Source: Artemisia argyi (Eukaryota > Streptophyta > Magnoliopsida > Asterales > Asteraceae). From it: DNA of 64,000 nucleotides. The position numbers and the translations under genes were made by a program. The stretch covers positions 138,719,005 through 138,783,004 of the forward strand of contig CM060706.1 of the NCBI GenBank assembly GCA_030686995.1, given 5' to 3'. Shown piece by piece: positions 33,869-46,703 of the stretch (the first letter of the stretch is position 1; each line of letters opens with the position of its first letter). The notes below the pieces were generated by a model, which saw only the letters and a list, made by a program, of their open reading frames with translations, was not told the origin of the DNA and made no database searches.

Positions 33869-34176
33869 ATTTATAGATCTACAAGGAGAGCCATTATGAA
33901 TTTAGAAAAAGTACCGGTTTTTAACCAAATAACCGGTGCCTATCATAGAAAAATGTAGAGACTTGTCTTATCAAAAACACTAGTGTCTTTAATTTTTTAC
34001 AGAGACTGGTTTCTTATAATAGAACTAGTTTTAGTGTGATTTGGATTAAAGAGACTGGTTTGTTTGAAATAAACTGGATTGTATGCTCCTATGCTATCTA
34101 CTCTTTAACTATAGAAACTAGTTTTTTTTAAACCAGTTTCTATTAAGAGGTGTCTATAGCCTTTTATGTAGTAGTG

Positions 34177-34563
34177 GTTTAGTCCCTTTTCATCCGTTTC
34201 CATACGTTTTGACCAATTTTTGTTTGTTTTTACACGTTTTTTATGCATGTGATATGACCCGAATAAAATTATAACCGATTTAATGAGACCGAACTAATCC
34301 AACAACACGATTTACACGTTTAGTCCCTTTTCATCCGTTTTCATACGTTTTTACCCATTTCTGTTTGTTTTTACACGTTTTTTATGCATGTGTTATGACC
34401 CGAATAAAATTATAACCGATTTAATGAGACCGAACTAATCCAACAACATGATTTACACGTTTAGTCCCTTTTCATCCGTTTCCATACGTTTTTACCCATT
34501 TCTGTTTGTTTTTACACATTTTTTATGCATGTGTTATGACCCGAATAAAATTATAACCGATTT
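34177..34563 (+). repeat. 141-bp satellite array, second block
   Basis: Continuation of 25413-27450 after CACTA-2, about 2.8 units in the same register and orientation. Confidence 0.95.
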
Positions 34564-34745
34564 GTTAGAAACTTTTTAAGTATTTCTTTTATAACTTTGA
34601 CCTTAAATATTTGTATTTGTGTTGTATAATATTTGATGAAAATACATTTAAATTAAAACACAATCCATCCATCTAAAAGTATTATATAACACAAGATAGA
34701 AAACTTAAGGTGAAAGTTGTAAAAGAAAGACTTAAAGGGTAAAAC
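34564..34745. mobile_element. Possible decayed Stowaway-like MITE
   Basis: CTTTGACCTTAAATATTTGTAT...ATAATATTTGATGAAAATACATTTAAATTAAAA and its partial complement resemble, in order, the interior of the MITE at 59198-59452. The GGGACGGAGG ends are not present. Confidence 0.35.
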
Positions 34746-35165
34746 AACAACAATATTAGTACTTAGTATTTATCATCATCTATGATTACTGTTTTAACTT
34801 TATATTACTCTCCTCGGTTTTCTGATCGAAGAAGCCGCCTGACTCAATAGTACTCATGATCTTGGAGAAAAGAAAAGTATTTTGTGTTCATAAGCGAAAT
34901 TTTTTGAAAATAATTTACAAGAATTTGGAGCCAAAATTTCGATCCAAAATTTTTAAATCACCTAATTATTTGGCATTTAACATAAATAAGAGCCCATATT
35001 CATGAAAATACTCTGTTTTGTCTCCTAATTAAACTAAACATTGCAACCAAAACACAAAAATCAAATCTTCAATCACCATTACTCTCCAAGCCAGAATCAT
35101 TTTCTTGTACACATTGTTGCTCAAGAGTCGTCATGGATATGGTTTAACACATTGATACTGATATT

Positions 35166-37699
35166 TTGCTTCCAGATAATGAAGCTGATGTTAACACAAT
35201 ACAGTATGAGGACGAAACATATGTTTCATCTGAAGAAGAAAATGACAACCAATTAAATAGAAAAATATCTAATAGGGGTATAACCTGGCTAGCTAAGTTT
35301 CGCCTTCGATATGGCCATCCTGGTCAAGTAAAGCACAAGGTAACCATCGATGCGTTGAATAGGGTTACAGGGTTAAACAGAGCACTGTTTGCGAGTTTTT
35401 TAGGAGATGCGGTTCGTGAGCACATTGGTTTGAAGGTTCTATCCTGAAAGAAGGTGTATAAAGAATCAAGACAAAAATTATGGGATGAAATCACGGTACA
35501 TATATACTAATTTTTAACCCAGTATATAAGTTTAATTTATCAATTATCTACAACTAATTAAAAACATTGTGTTAATCTTTGCAGCGATATTTTGATGTTG
35601 ACGTGACATTCAAAAAGGTGGTAATGAATCGTCTTGGTCAACTGCTAAGGAATTTCAGAATGAAACTCAGGGAAAAATACATATTGCCCAACCTAGATAC
35701 ACCTGAGAAAATGAATGAAAGGCCGGAAAAGTATAGTACAATTGTGACACAAGAACAATGGGTTGAGTTTGTAACCTACACGACCACCAATGAATACAAG
35801 GTTTTAATTAGTCATCTTTATTTAGTATATATGTCATTTCATAATTTTTAGTTTGCAGCATTCCCGCATATCTAAATGCCTTATGATTTTGTGTTTTTTA
35901 GGAGAAATCAGATAAAGCTAAACTGTCGCGTTCCAAAAATATTTATCAGCATAAAATGGGACGAGGTGGATATGTTTATGTTAAAGAGAAAATGGTAAGG
36001 TTATAAATACTGTTTGTTTTACTAATTGATCAGAATCGATTATCTTGGTTTAACTTTACATATATGTGTATGCACTTGATGTCCATTAGATCGAAAAAAA
36101 AGAAATTGAAGCAGATGTTGAACCGCCGCGTGGTGTATTGTGGGTCAAAGGAAGGAAAAACAAAGACGGAGAATCTCCAGATGCTGAGATTAGTTCCGTG
36201 GCAGATAAACTTGTAAATTTGACTGCAAATTCTATTATTATGCTTATATACCAGCAGCATTAAATTTGTACTAGCCGTACTAACTTGTATACTAGCAGTA
36301 CTAACTATTAATACCAACAATTCCCATATTTTTTTTGCAGAGAGAAGCTGATGAAAAGATCAAGGAAGGAACCTTGGCTGTTGATGATGGCACTGATGCC
36401 ATGACAGTTGTGTTTGGTAAGGAAAAAGGAGGTTATGCAAGAGGAGTGGGAAATGGAGTTACATATAAGAGGTATTTTAATCTTCCTCGAACCAGAAAAG
36501 AAACTGATGAAAGAATTGAGTTACTTCAAACTCAACTTGATAATGAGAGAAGCGAGCGTAAAAAAAAAAGATCTAATGCTCAAGAAACTGTCCACCGAGA
36601 TGTCACAAAAAGATGACCAGGTCAAGCAATTGTCCGCTGAGATGGCAGATACAAAAGGAATGGTTTCTAAAATGCTGAGTATTTTGTGTTCAAAAGGGAT
36701 TAAGTTGGACATGCCATCTCAATTTCCATTAGACTCAGATGTAAGCCATTTTTTATGTTGTTAACAGTTTCATTTTCTAATTTAATTATATTGCAGGTGA
36801 CGACTCCAATGGCCATTGATAATATAGATATCAGCACTAATGATCATCAGGTGGTCGACAGAACTCAGTCCAGTGTTGGTGTACGTGCACGTGATAAAGA
36901 TGTGATAATTCAGAAGAAGCCTACAGCTGGGATTGAAACTTTGGAACCGGTAATGGAAACAATGCTAAGGAGTAAAACATTATCCCCCTTTGATTTTTTA
37001 ATTTTACCTACATGACTAATGTACCGTGTTTTATATATACATATAGGAACGTGTTAACAATGTTAAGAAAGCACCAAAGACACGACAAAACGGGTCTGCA
37101 GATTCCCAATCGCAAGGAGATGCATCTCCAACAAAAGAACTACCAAAAGTAAGTATTTCATGCAACATGTTTCTTGTTATTTTATTTTTAAAATAATGTA
37201 CCGTGTTTTATGTATACGTATAGGAACCTGTTACAAAAGTCGTACCTAAGAAAACGGGTAAGTCATGACGAAACGGGTTTCCAGCTTCCCTATCGCAGGA
37301 TAATGTGTCTCCAACAACACAAGCACAAGTATGTATTTCAACATGTTTCTTCTTGTTATTCTTAATTTTGTTTAAATAATTTCTGATATATACGTATTCA
37401 AAAATTCTTTTTTTAGACAATCAATTGCAAACTGTGGCATGTACAGAAATCAAATATTGTTGCTTTGGGTCGCATACACAACATTCCAGGAAAACAAATG
37501 ATACATAACAAACCACTCCCGAATGATTGCTACAAAGTCTCAATTGATAAATCGTTAGTGGATGCAACATGCATACCAGACATATTAGGGAATCTTGGGT
37601 TAAAAACAGTTAGGGAAGGCTTGAATTGTTTCTTTGCATGGCCAAAGGAACAAGTTATTCTTGCTGATCATGAGGAGGTACATACATGTGTTTTTTCAA

Positions 37700-37766
<67 letters not shown>

Positions 37767-37968
37767 CTTCATATTAAATTCAATGTTTGATACAAGCGTC
37801 TTTTGTTTACTACAGGTTACACCACCAACTACGAAACCAAAAGTTAGTGAACCGATTCCTGGACCAAAACTACAACCGAAGCGCAAAAATTATGTCTCTA
37901 GTGCAGAAGTGCAAAAGCAAGCTAGGGGTCCGGGGAAGATTCAAAAGGTTTTAACTTATAGTAGTTGA
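35166..37968 (+). pseudogene. CACTA-1 Transposase_24 / DUF8039-type gene, ten exons, damaged
   Basis: In-phase GT-AG exons can be traced: about 35166-35495, 35585-35800, 35902-35994, 36090-36212, 36341-36740, 36797-36949, 37047-37148, 37224-37328, 37417-37677, 37816-37968. The early exons (RGITWLAKFRLRYGHPGQ, HKMGRGGYVYVKEKM, GVTYKRYFNLPRTRK) match the plant Ptta/En/Spm transposase family (Transposase_24). A coiled-coil segment follows (ERIELLQTQLDNERSE). Exon 9 (CKLWHVQKSNIVALGRI...FFAWPKEQVIL) resembles DUF8039. Such proteins accompany TNP2 in CACTA elements and may bind the subterminal repeats. Defects are a TGA at 35445, one extra base in an A run near 36560 that shifts exon 5, and a TGA at about 37266. 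The true first exon is not certain. Transcription runs opposite to the transposase gene. Confidence 0.8.
37702..37763. repeat. (AT)n microsatellite in an intron
   Basis: About 31 AT repeats in the intron between the ninth and tenth exons of the CACTA-1 plus-strand gene. Confidence 0.97.
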
Positions 37969-38164
37969 CAATTTCATTACATGCGACATTAAAATTCTAT
38001 ATATATTTTGTTCATTTATATACATTCAAATTGTATGGAATTTGAAATTGCTTTTTGTTTTTAATTCTGTTTTATTTATATACTAGCAGTTTTATTTCTC
38101 TGATCCAGCAGTAGTAACTCTGGTCCAGCAGTAGTAACTTAGTACTAGCAATACTAACATCATT

Positions 38165-38975
38165 GGTCACTCTTTTTTTTAATTCGATGTGTGACTAAAT
38201 ATTACCAAATGCCACATGAATTAATAATTCATGTGACCAATGGATTAACATTAGTCACACAGAACACACATGTCTGCATTTTAAACAGCATATGGTCACA
38301 CTTATTAACACTTTTGGCCACTGTTTGCTTAATTGTATGTGACCAAATACCCAAAAAAAACATGCGTTGTGTGACTAAATATTACAAAAGGCCACATAAA
38401 CATAAAATTCATGTGGCCATTGGATTATAAATAGTCACACAAAATACACATTTCTTCATTTTAAACAGCTTATTGTCACACTTATTAACGATTTTGGCCA
38501 CTGTTTGCTTAATTGTATGTGACTAAATACCCAAAAAAAACATGGTTTGTGTGACTAAATATTACAAATGGCCACGCAAACATAAACTTCATGTGGCCAT
38601 TAGATGATCAATAGTCACACAAAATACACATTTCTTCATTTTAAACAGCTTATGGTCACACTTATTAACGCTTTTGGCCACTGTTTGCTTAATTGTATGT
38701 GACTAAATACCCAAAAGAAACATGCTTTATGTGACTAAATATTACAAAAGGCCACGCAAACATAAACTTCATGTGGCCATTGGATGATCAATAGTCACAC
38801 AAAATACACATTTCTTCACTTTAAACAGCATAAGGTCACACTTATTCACACTTTTGGCTACTGTTTGCTTATTGGTATGTGACTAAATACCCAAAACAAA
38901 CATGCTTTGTGTGACTAAATATTACAAAAGGCCACGAAAACATAAACTTCATGTGGCCATTGGATGATCAATAGT
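38165..38975. repeat. 180-bp subterminal tandem array of CACTA-1, first block
   Basis: GTGACTAAATATTAC recurs at 38191, 38371, 38551, 38731 and 38911, exactly 180 bp apart. Each unit carries several GTCACA, GGCCAC and TGTGAC motifs in both orientations. The array is interrupted at 38975 by the Athila-like element and resumes at 46704 in register (next unit at 46819). Confidence 0.93.
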
Positions 38976-40397
38976 TGATGCGTGGGAATTGCACCAGGCT
39001 TACCTCTCGAGGGATCTCGAGAAGCTTACAACCCCCACCATGCAGTGTACCTGATCGTTGTAATATAGTATAGTGACAAGTATTGGGGGATTGATCGTTC
39101 AACTTAGGAATAGTGTCGCTAGGATTAGAAAACCTAAGAACTAGGTTTAGAGATGAGGGATGATTCTTTTTGTATTTTGATGTTTTATGAAAAGCAAATA
39201 AAAATCTCTGTTTTTAGAGGAGTGGGCGGAATTAGTTGCTAGTTAACTAACCCAATAACTAAAGATGCAATCAAAATAAAATAATAAAAATGAAAATAAA
39301 CTAAATTAAGATAGTGGTGTGAGCAATATATGGAAGAATTGTGTTTACTTAGATTTCACTACTCCCTAGATATCTTTTACAGGTTAATTACTTGTTACAG
39401 TTGTGTGGATGATGGATTGAATTCCTTAATACCATTCATGGGGTGGCGTACTTACTTCCCCAATCCTATAAGCTCCTACTTCACTCCTATGTCGAGCCGG
39501 CTAAGAAGCTCCTAACATGGGATCACTAGAATTCGCTCATGCATTAAATACAATCATAAAAACCTAGTACACATCGGTTCATGTTTCTTAAGACGTTCAA
39601 GCAAGTTACACATTGGAGATCTGCCAGTTTTCTTAAGCCTAACATTGAAATCATTCATCCATTACAACAATAAACAAGCAATAAACCTATAATTAACATC
39701 TAGGTTTCATTACATCTAAGAAAACACATGAAAGATCTAGCCTAGCATGTTATAATCAAGACAAGCATAAGATATATTCAAACAACACATAGACATATTG
39801 AATGAATTGAAAGAAGACTTATCTTAATTGAACATGAAAGGTTTCAAGGGGTGAAAACCCTTGAAAATACTGTTACAAACGACCTAGGGTTTATTAGGTT
39901 CGACCCTAGTATTCTCCACACAAGTTCCTCTCTTTATGAATGAAAAATAGAAAAGTATATATAGATTTTGTGAGGTGACGGCGTCAAGAGTAAATGTCTG
40001 ACGCCGTCATCACGCCGCCAATAAAGTTCTCGGACTGCCTAGATCTGGGTTTGACGCCGTCACGTGTAATCCATCTTCAGGCCCTCACCAAAATAACTCT
40101 TGACGCCCTTCTTCTGACGCCTTCAGGTTTTCTCTGGGTCATCATGGATTTTACTCCTGACGCTGTCATATATTCCTTCTTGACGCCGTCAGGTACTGTT
40201 TCCAGCATGGAAAATTAAGTCTTTGCCGTTTTCTTCACTTTTATGCTTCAAAAACGTCCAAAATGCTTCCTTTTCCAGAATTCACTCCCAAAGTACCTAA
40301 AATCACAAAAGAAACGATTTAGGGCAATATTTGATCAAATAAATTCAATTCCGGGCTTAAATGACCTCCTAAAAACGGTTCATTTTTCGCCTCATCA
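38976..40397 (-). repeat. 3' LTR of copy C
   Basis: It is 1422 bp and on the plus strand starts TGATGCGTGGG and ends GCCTCATCA. It pairs with 45276-46698 with few differences by eye. Confidence 0.93.
39956..40191 (-). promoter_or_regulatory. U3 promoter of copy C 3' LTR: TGACG cluster plus TATA
   Basis: The TATATATA box (39956-39963) precedes, in plus coordinates, TGACG palindromes from 39976 to 40191. On the element's own strand the cluster lies just upstream of the TATA box, as in the other LTRs. Confidence 0.6.
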
Positions 40398-40948
40398 TAT
40401 ACCCTTACACTTGAGATTTGCTTGTCCTCAAGCAAATGCGCTTTTATTCTAATCAAAATACAAGTTAGGGGTCATTTAACACTAATATAAAAGTAATTAC
40501 AACAAATAATCGTTCCACTAAAGACCAAAGACAAGCACGGAGGTCATACACTAGCACCTCACAAATAGTGTTTAGATACTCACATCTCTCGGGTGTAATA
40601 AAGTATATATCACAATATGGAAATGGAAAACATCTCTCACAACCTGTCATAGCAAAATAGATTACCATAGGCTTGGGATAGGATCAAACCTCCACCACAT
40701 GGCGTAAGCACCTAGGATAAACTATCAAAGAGGTCTTTTAAAGGGTTGTAATGTTAGGTGTAAGGATATGGAATACACGGTTTTGTTGGATATAGGCAGT
40801 CTTTACTGGTGGCGAGTTAATCATCTTGGTTAATTACATGTAGAATGTGGCGTTGCTAAGCCAAGACTAGATTCGACTTAAGCTAATAAATGAAAAATAA
40901 CAAAAACATAAAATGAACATAGAATGAAACGGGATGGTAGTCCGTATG

Positions 40949-40980
<32 letters not shown>

Positions 40981-42854
40981 TATTATTATTATTATTTTGC
41001 ATACACTCTTACCCTACCATCCAAAATAATACATCATAGGGAATGAAAATTCCCCTTACACTTGAATTTTTACATACTTTACAATAAACTAATCTAATGA
41101 CTCGAATTAAGATAATCAAAACACTTGGAGTACTTTTTAAGATTAACGCACATATGGGGGTAATAATATGATATTCTTCCCCATTACTCCATAACATAAG
41201 TACTTTACCCATGAGTCCCAATCGTCCCAAAACAATATGTACAAGGATATGACTCGACTTAGCAACCATGTAATCAATTAGATAATTAACTAAGGGTTTA
41301 AACAAATAACAATAATGCACTAAAGATGAGTGCATACACGGAAGGCTAAGGCGATTTGGTTGTACATTTAAGTGGGGTGTAACAAATTCTTTCTTTGAGT
41401 AAGATGCTTAAAGTTAGAAACGAAAAGATAGGCTCGGAGGGGTGTACTAGGGGTTTCGTGTACTAAAAATGAGTACAACGCTAAGGTGTGAGAAAAATTA
41501 ATTGACTTAACTAGCCAAGTAATATGACTTAAATGGTCAAGTAATTATGATACGGGTTTAACACAAGGGTGATCCTAATGCCTCTTATCATGTAGTAAAT
41601 CCTACTACACGAATGTAGTCTCACTAGCGGTCTCGGGATGCATCACTAACGCGAGTTCTAGAATCTAAATGCTACCGGTACACTCATAAGCACTAATAGT
41701 AAATGCTTTTCCTATCAAATCTAAAGGCAAACCTCACATATTTGGGTGGAAAATTTTTCTGAATGGTACGGTTTTGTGCTAGTCATACAATCTCCTATCC
41801 ATGAGACGCTTGCTATGGCAAAAGTTTCACTCCTAAATGTTGTAAAAAATTTTAAATTTGGCACTAAAATTACACTAACAAGTATTTCTCATAGTTTTAT
41901 TACACATCTACTATCAAACAAACAAACTCAAGTGAAAGTGTATATGTAAGGTATCATCATTTTACCCTCCCCTTACACTTAGGATGAACATTGTCCTCAA
42001 TGTTCAAGTAAAGAATGTAAAAGTGAAATAAGTAAAAAGAATGAAATCAAATACTCCCCTGATTCGCTCGGTATGGATAATAAGGTAGCCAGGTTAGATC
42101 TTCCTCCAAGAAAATGAACAATCACAGCTTCCCTTCTAGAATATAAATCATCTTCTTGTCATACATAACCTGTAAAACCTGAGAAAACAGACAAGGCAAC
42201 CTCGCATAAAATCGGCGGCAATCTATATATGCTAACAAATCCTAGAAAACAAAATAAGATATAATGCTTGTGGAATGATGTTTGCAGATTTCCTGGAGAT
42301 TATAAAACTAAAGATTCAACAAAAACTTTTAAGACTCCGTTAGAAAACAAAACTGGTAAAATTTCCAAAATTTTACACGTGACGCCGTCAGGAATTTCTT
42401 CCTGACGCCGTCAGAAGTGACCTGCAGAAATTCTTATGTTAAGTTTCCGGAAAATTTCTGGAAAAACTTTGTCCTACTTCCTGGAAAATCCTACAAAACA
42501 TCATTATGACTCGATACAAGCATTTGACTCTAACAAATATGAATATACATGTTCACTTAATATTGTGGAGAATCATGATCGAGTTTGTTTCTTAAAAACA
42601 TATTTGGGGTTTCCCCTTACACTTATCTTTTGCGAAATACCTTTGGATGAAGTTAAGACTAAGCCAAACAACAAAGTAAAGTATTTTCATCATTCTAGTT
42701 TTCAAACATGATCTACCAACAATAAAAATAAAGCATGCATACGGAAGCAAATAACAATCAAACAAAATAAAAATCACACAAAACATGGGTTGCCTCCCAA
42801 GAAGCGCTTTTCTTTATTTACGAGTCTTGTAGCTAGACTCAAGGTCATGGGTTA
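40398..42854 (-). other. 3' noncoding internal region of copy C
   Basis: The counterpart of 6539-9033 in reverse. It holds a T run (poly(A) on the element strand, 40951-40979), two TGACGCCGTCA palindromes at 42380-42390 and 42403-42413, and the GGTTGCCTCCCAAGAAGCGC block at about 42788-42807. No gene. Confidence 0.75.
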
Positions 42855-45104
42855 CTACGTGACCTCATCGTTGGTTTCACTCTCTAGGTCATCTCCTATA
42901 CCAGTTTTGTATTCCGGACCTAATTGCAAGCATTCTTTATAGAAACCAAGCATCCTATTCATCACATACTCTACTCCTCTACGTCTATCCTCATCATTCC
43001 TATAATAAGCCGCTTGTTTGTGTTCCTTTTCTATGTTTGACAGGAGGCGGTACTGCTCAATCATATAGGGCATTTGGTAGGCAATCTCGTCATTCTCTTC
43101 CTTGAACCTAACTATCCCTAAAGTTGGATCATAACTCGTCTTAGTGGCCTCAACGAATGGTTTTCCGAACACTACTTGACTTAGGCAAGCATCTATCACC
43201 GGACGAGTATCCTCTACTATCATAAAATCGATCTCATAAGTGAAATTTCCGACAATCACATGCAATCCCTTCACTCTTCCTACAAAATTACTTATCAAAT
43301 TCTTATTGGGCATCATCCTATAACCAAGTTGTTTCTTCATTACCCAATTATAATAAGTCCTAGTCATGATGTTTATAGGAGATCTAGGATCGATATAAGC
43401 TTTCCATATATGCATATGCCCAATGTTGCATGGTATGTTGATGTTAGAGGGGTCTCCCATTTTAATAAGGGGTGAGCCAAGGATATATGGTGTCTCGGGG
43501 TCATCGAATAAATCCTTATGATATTCCCGTTCTTTCTTGGTGGGCAACTTATCAAAGTACTCTTCTACAGTCTCTACTTCCTCTAACTCTTCTCCCTTAT
43601 TAACCTCAACTTCCCTAATTTTATTCTTAGTCTCGGTTTCTACTCCAACTTCATCCTTGTCACTTTCTTCTATATCCTTATCAATTGGTTTAATGGTGAC
43701 AACATTGACAAAGTGGATGTGTTTGGAAGACGAGGGGTCCTTAGTTTGGATTCCGCTATTGGTGTCCCTAGTGTCCTTCCTAGGTGTAGTTAACGCTTGG
43801 TTGTTGAGGGCTTTCAACAAGTTGTCAATATTATTGGTCATCTCCGTTTGTTGTTGGTTGAATTCAGTTTCAAACCTAGCTATGCCAGCCTCTTGAGATG
43901 CCATAAACTTGGACATCAATCCTTCAAGATTGTTGGTACTACCATAGTTGTTAGAAGGATTGTTGTTGAAAGTACGGTTGGAGGGTGGACCATAACGATT
44001 AGGCGGATTGGAAGAATTGGTTTGGTTTTGTTTCCACCTAAGGTTTGGGTAATTTTTCCAAGAAGGGTTGTAGGAATCACCATACGGGTTTGGCTCGGGT
44101 TTGAAAGTGTACCACTTATCTCCCGCTTCGTCGGTACGCGAGGATGCGTAGTCTGCAAAAGCTGTTCCGGGGAGTTCCACACAATCACGAGTGTCACGGG
44201 GACCACTACATAATTAGCATGAAGAAGTGATTTTGTTCACTTGGCTTGAAGGCTTAGGAGCTTCGTAAGATTTCATGAGAAACTTGACTTGGTCCTCAAG
44301 TTCCATGATCCTATGATCGGGAGTGCTAGAATTGTTCGAAGGCAAAGACATTGCCTTGACCATTTTGTTCAAATCACGGGGATCATTCCAACTTTCGTTG
44401 TCATAGAGAGCAAGATCTTCTATGAGTTCTCATGATTCTTCCGCACTTAGATCATGTAGCTTGCCACCGGCCGATTGGTCAATGGTTCGCCTTGTGGAGA
44501 GATCGATATGGTCATAGAAGATTTGGACTTGGAGCCAAAGATCTATGCCATGATGAGGGACTTTTTGGAGTAAGTCCTTGAAACGAGTCCATGCTTCATA
44601 TAGAGTTTCACCTTGACGTTGTTGGAACATCAAGATATCATTTCTAAGTTTGGTAGTTCTCCCCGGTGGGAAAAATTGAGCAAGGAAACGAGTGGTGAGA
44701 TCATCCCATGAGGTGATGGATCCCGCGGGTAAACGCTCAAGCCATTGACTAGCTTGATCACGTAGAGAGAATTTGAATAGGCGTAATCGGGTTGACTCTC
44801 TAGTTGTAGCATCAAGGTCTATAGAATCTACGATTTTAAGGAAGTCCTTGAGATGTTGATTTGGATCTTCGGAACGAAGTCCATGGAATGCACATCCGCT
44901 ATGCACCAACCGGATGGTGTCGGATCGCAAGGGAGACACATTGGCTCCTTGGGTGAGCTCAATGGTGTTTCGGTAGCCTTGGTGGCTAGGTCGGGAGTAC
45001 TCTCCTAGGGTTCGGGGCCTAAGAGGTTGGTTAGCTAGTGGTGGGTTTTGTGGGTGGTCTTGTTGTGGTGGGTTGATGGGTTCAAAGATGTTACCACCTT
45101 CCAT
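42855..45104 (-). pseudogene. Gag-protease of Athila-like copy C, two in-frame stops
   Basis: One frame of 750 codons runs from ATG at 45104 (MEGGNIFEPINPP). It has a Retrotrans_gag capsid-like domain (LRLFKFSLRDQASQWLERLP, TTRFLAQFFPP), a degenerate zinc-knuckle area (LCSGPRDTRDC) and a linker (KWYTFKPEPNPYG). A C-terminal retropepsin-like domain follows, with YIDPRSPINIM where active enzymes have D-S/T-G and VVFGKPFVEA where the family has a GRPFL-like motif. So the fold is there but the catalytic triad is not standard. A TGA at 44430-44432 (probably from TGG, Trp) and a TAA at 44214-44216 break the frame. The frame is otherwise clean, suggesting recent loss. The role would be capsid formation and processing. 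Confidence 0.85.
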
Positions 45105-45251
45105 GATGTCAGATGGTAAAGAGTTATGAACAAAAACACGAAGAAGTAAGATAGACTAAAGAGAACCTAAAAATAAAAATAAAATCTTACTAGAAAGGAA
45201 TCTAGCAAGTAGACCTAATAAAAAGAAATTCTAACCTAGACAATAACTATT

Positions 45252-45269
45252 CCCCAGGCTGCGGCGCCA
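45252..45269 (-). other. Primer binding site of copy C
   Basis: On the minus strand it is TGGCGCCGCAGCCTGGGG. This is tRNA-Asp complementary with more changes than copy B. It lies 6 nt from the LTR. Confidence 0.8.
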
Positions 45270-45275
45270 AAAACT

Positions 45276-46698
45276 TGATGCATGGGAATTGCACCAGGCT
45301 TTACCTCTCGAGGGATCTCGAGAAGCTTACAACCCCCACCAGGCAGTGTACCTGATCGTTGTAGTACATAATAGTGACAAGTACCGGGGGATTGATCGTT
45401 CAACTTAGGAATAGTGTCGCTAGGATTAGAAAACCTAAGAACTAGGTCTAGAGATGAGAGATGATTCTTTTTATATTTTGATGTTTTATGAAAAGCAAAT
45501 AAAAATCTCGGTTTTTAGAGGAGTGGGCGGAATTAGTTGCTAGTCAACTAACCCAATAACTAAAGATGCAATCAAAATAAAATAATAAAAATGAAAATAA
45601 ACTAAATTAAGATAGTGGTGTGAGCAATATATGGGAGAATTGTGTTTACTTAGATTTCACTACTCCCTAAATATCTTTTACAGGTTAATTACTTGTTACA
45701 GTTGCGTGGATGACGGATTGTATTCCTTAATACCATTCATGGGGTAGCGTACTTACTTCTCCAATCCTATAAGCTCCTACTTCACTCCTATGTCGAGCCG
45801 GCTAAGAAGCTCCTAACATGGGATCACTAGAATTCGCTCATGCATTAAATACAATCATAAAAACCTAGTACATATCGGTTCATGTTTCTTAAGACGTTCA
45901 AGCAAATTACACAATGGAGATCTGCCAGTTTTCTTAAGCCTAACATTGAAATCATTCATCCATTACAACTATAAACAAGCAATCAACCTATAATTAACAT
46001 CTAGGTTTCTTTACATCTAAGCAAACACATGAAAGATCTAGCCTAGCATGTTATAATCAAGACAAGCATAAGATATATTCAAACAAACATAGACATATTG
46101 AATGAATTGAAAGAAGACTTATCTTAATTGAACATGAAAGGTTTCAAGGGGTGAAAACCCTTGAAAATACTGTTACAAACGACCTAGGGTTTATTAGGTT
46201 CGACCCTAGTATTCTCCACACAAGTTCCTCTCTTTATGAATGAAAAATAAAAAAGTATATATAGATTTTGTGAGGTGACGGCGTCAAGAGTAAATGTCTG
46301 ACGCCGTCATCTCGCCGCCAATAAAGTTCTCGGACTGCCTAGATCTGGGTTTGACGCCGTCACGTGTAATCCATCTTCAGGCCCTCACCAAAATAACTCT
46401 TGACGCCCTTCTTCTGACGCCTTCAGGTTTTCTCTGGGTCGTCATGGATTTTACTCCTGACGCCGTCATATATTCCTTCTTGACGCCGTCAGGGTACTGT
46501 TTCCAGCATGGAAAATTAAGTCTTTGCCGTTTTCTTCACTTTTATGCTCCAAAAACGTCCAAAATGCTTCCTTTTCCAGAATTCACTCCCAAAGTACCTA
46601 AAATCACAAAAGGAATGATTTAGGGCAATATTTGATCAAATAAATTCAATTCCGGGGTTAAATGACCCCCTAAAAATGTTTCATTTTTCGCCTCATCA
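45276..46698 (-). repeat. 5' LTR of copy C
   Basis: It is 1423 bp and the partner of 38976-40397. It is followed by the right TSD ATAGT. Confidence 0.93.
46256..46491 (-). promoter_or_regulatory. U3 promoter of copy C 5' LTR: TGACG cluster plus TATA
   Basis: TATATATA lies at 46256-46263. Palindromes run from 46276 to 46491, in the same arrangement as in the other four LTRs. Confidence 0.6.
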
Positions 46699-46703
46699 AT
46701 AGT

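Larger units (their letters stand above)
27451..34176. mobile_element. Second CACTA element, CACTA-2, non-autonomous
   Basis: The left end is CACTACTAC plus a 46-nt A run. The right end on the minus strand is CACTACTACATAAAAGGC. Both ends are followed by AATAGAAACTGGTT-type motifs in direct and inverted copies. The target lies within the 141-bp satellite; flanks are ATT (27448-27450) and GTT (34177-34179). The intact satellite reads ACACGTTTAG there, so the TSD was GTT and the left copy mutated. It is 6.7 kb with no transposase. The TIR differs from that of CACTA-1, so it belongs to another CACTA group. Confidence 0.88.
38976..46698 (-). mobile_element. Complete non-autonomous Athila-like element (copy C), gag-protease
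   Basis: It lies on the minus strand. LTRs at 45276-46698 (5') and 38976-40397 (3') flank an internal region with a primer site, a 750-codon gag-protease frame with two stops, and 2.4 kb of 3' noncoding sequence. The perfect 5-bp TSD ATAGT lies at 38971-38975 and 46699-46703. No reverse transcriptase, RNase H, integrase or env-like ORF is present. Same family as copies A and B but a different subfamily, keeping more of gag. Confidence 0.93.

Noticed and set aside
37701..37886. Tyr/Ile repeat ORFs here and at 33124-33479 and 58333-58651
   Set aside because: Translations of (AT)n microsatellites.
39994..40218. ORF starting MSDAVITPP, repeated at 46294-46623
   Set aside because: It reads the TGACG palindrome cluster in the LTR of copy C. 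The periodic sequence keeps frames open by chance.
40243..40452. ORF starting MLQKRPKCFLFQ and similar ones at 606-842 and 8979-9188
   Set aside because: They are the same antisense reading of U3 in different LTR copies, covering the LTR boundary. There is no evidence of a protein.
43260..44213. Plus-strand ORFs opposite the copy C gag-protease
   Set aside because: They mirror a real coding frame on the other strand. Composition follows the antisense of gag.
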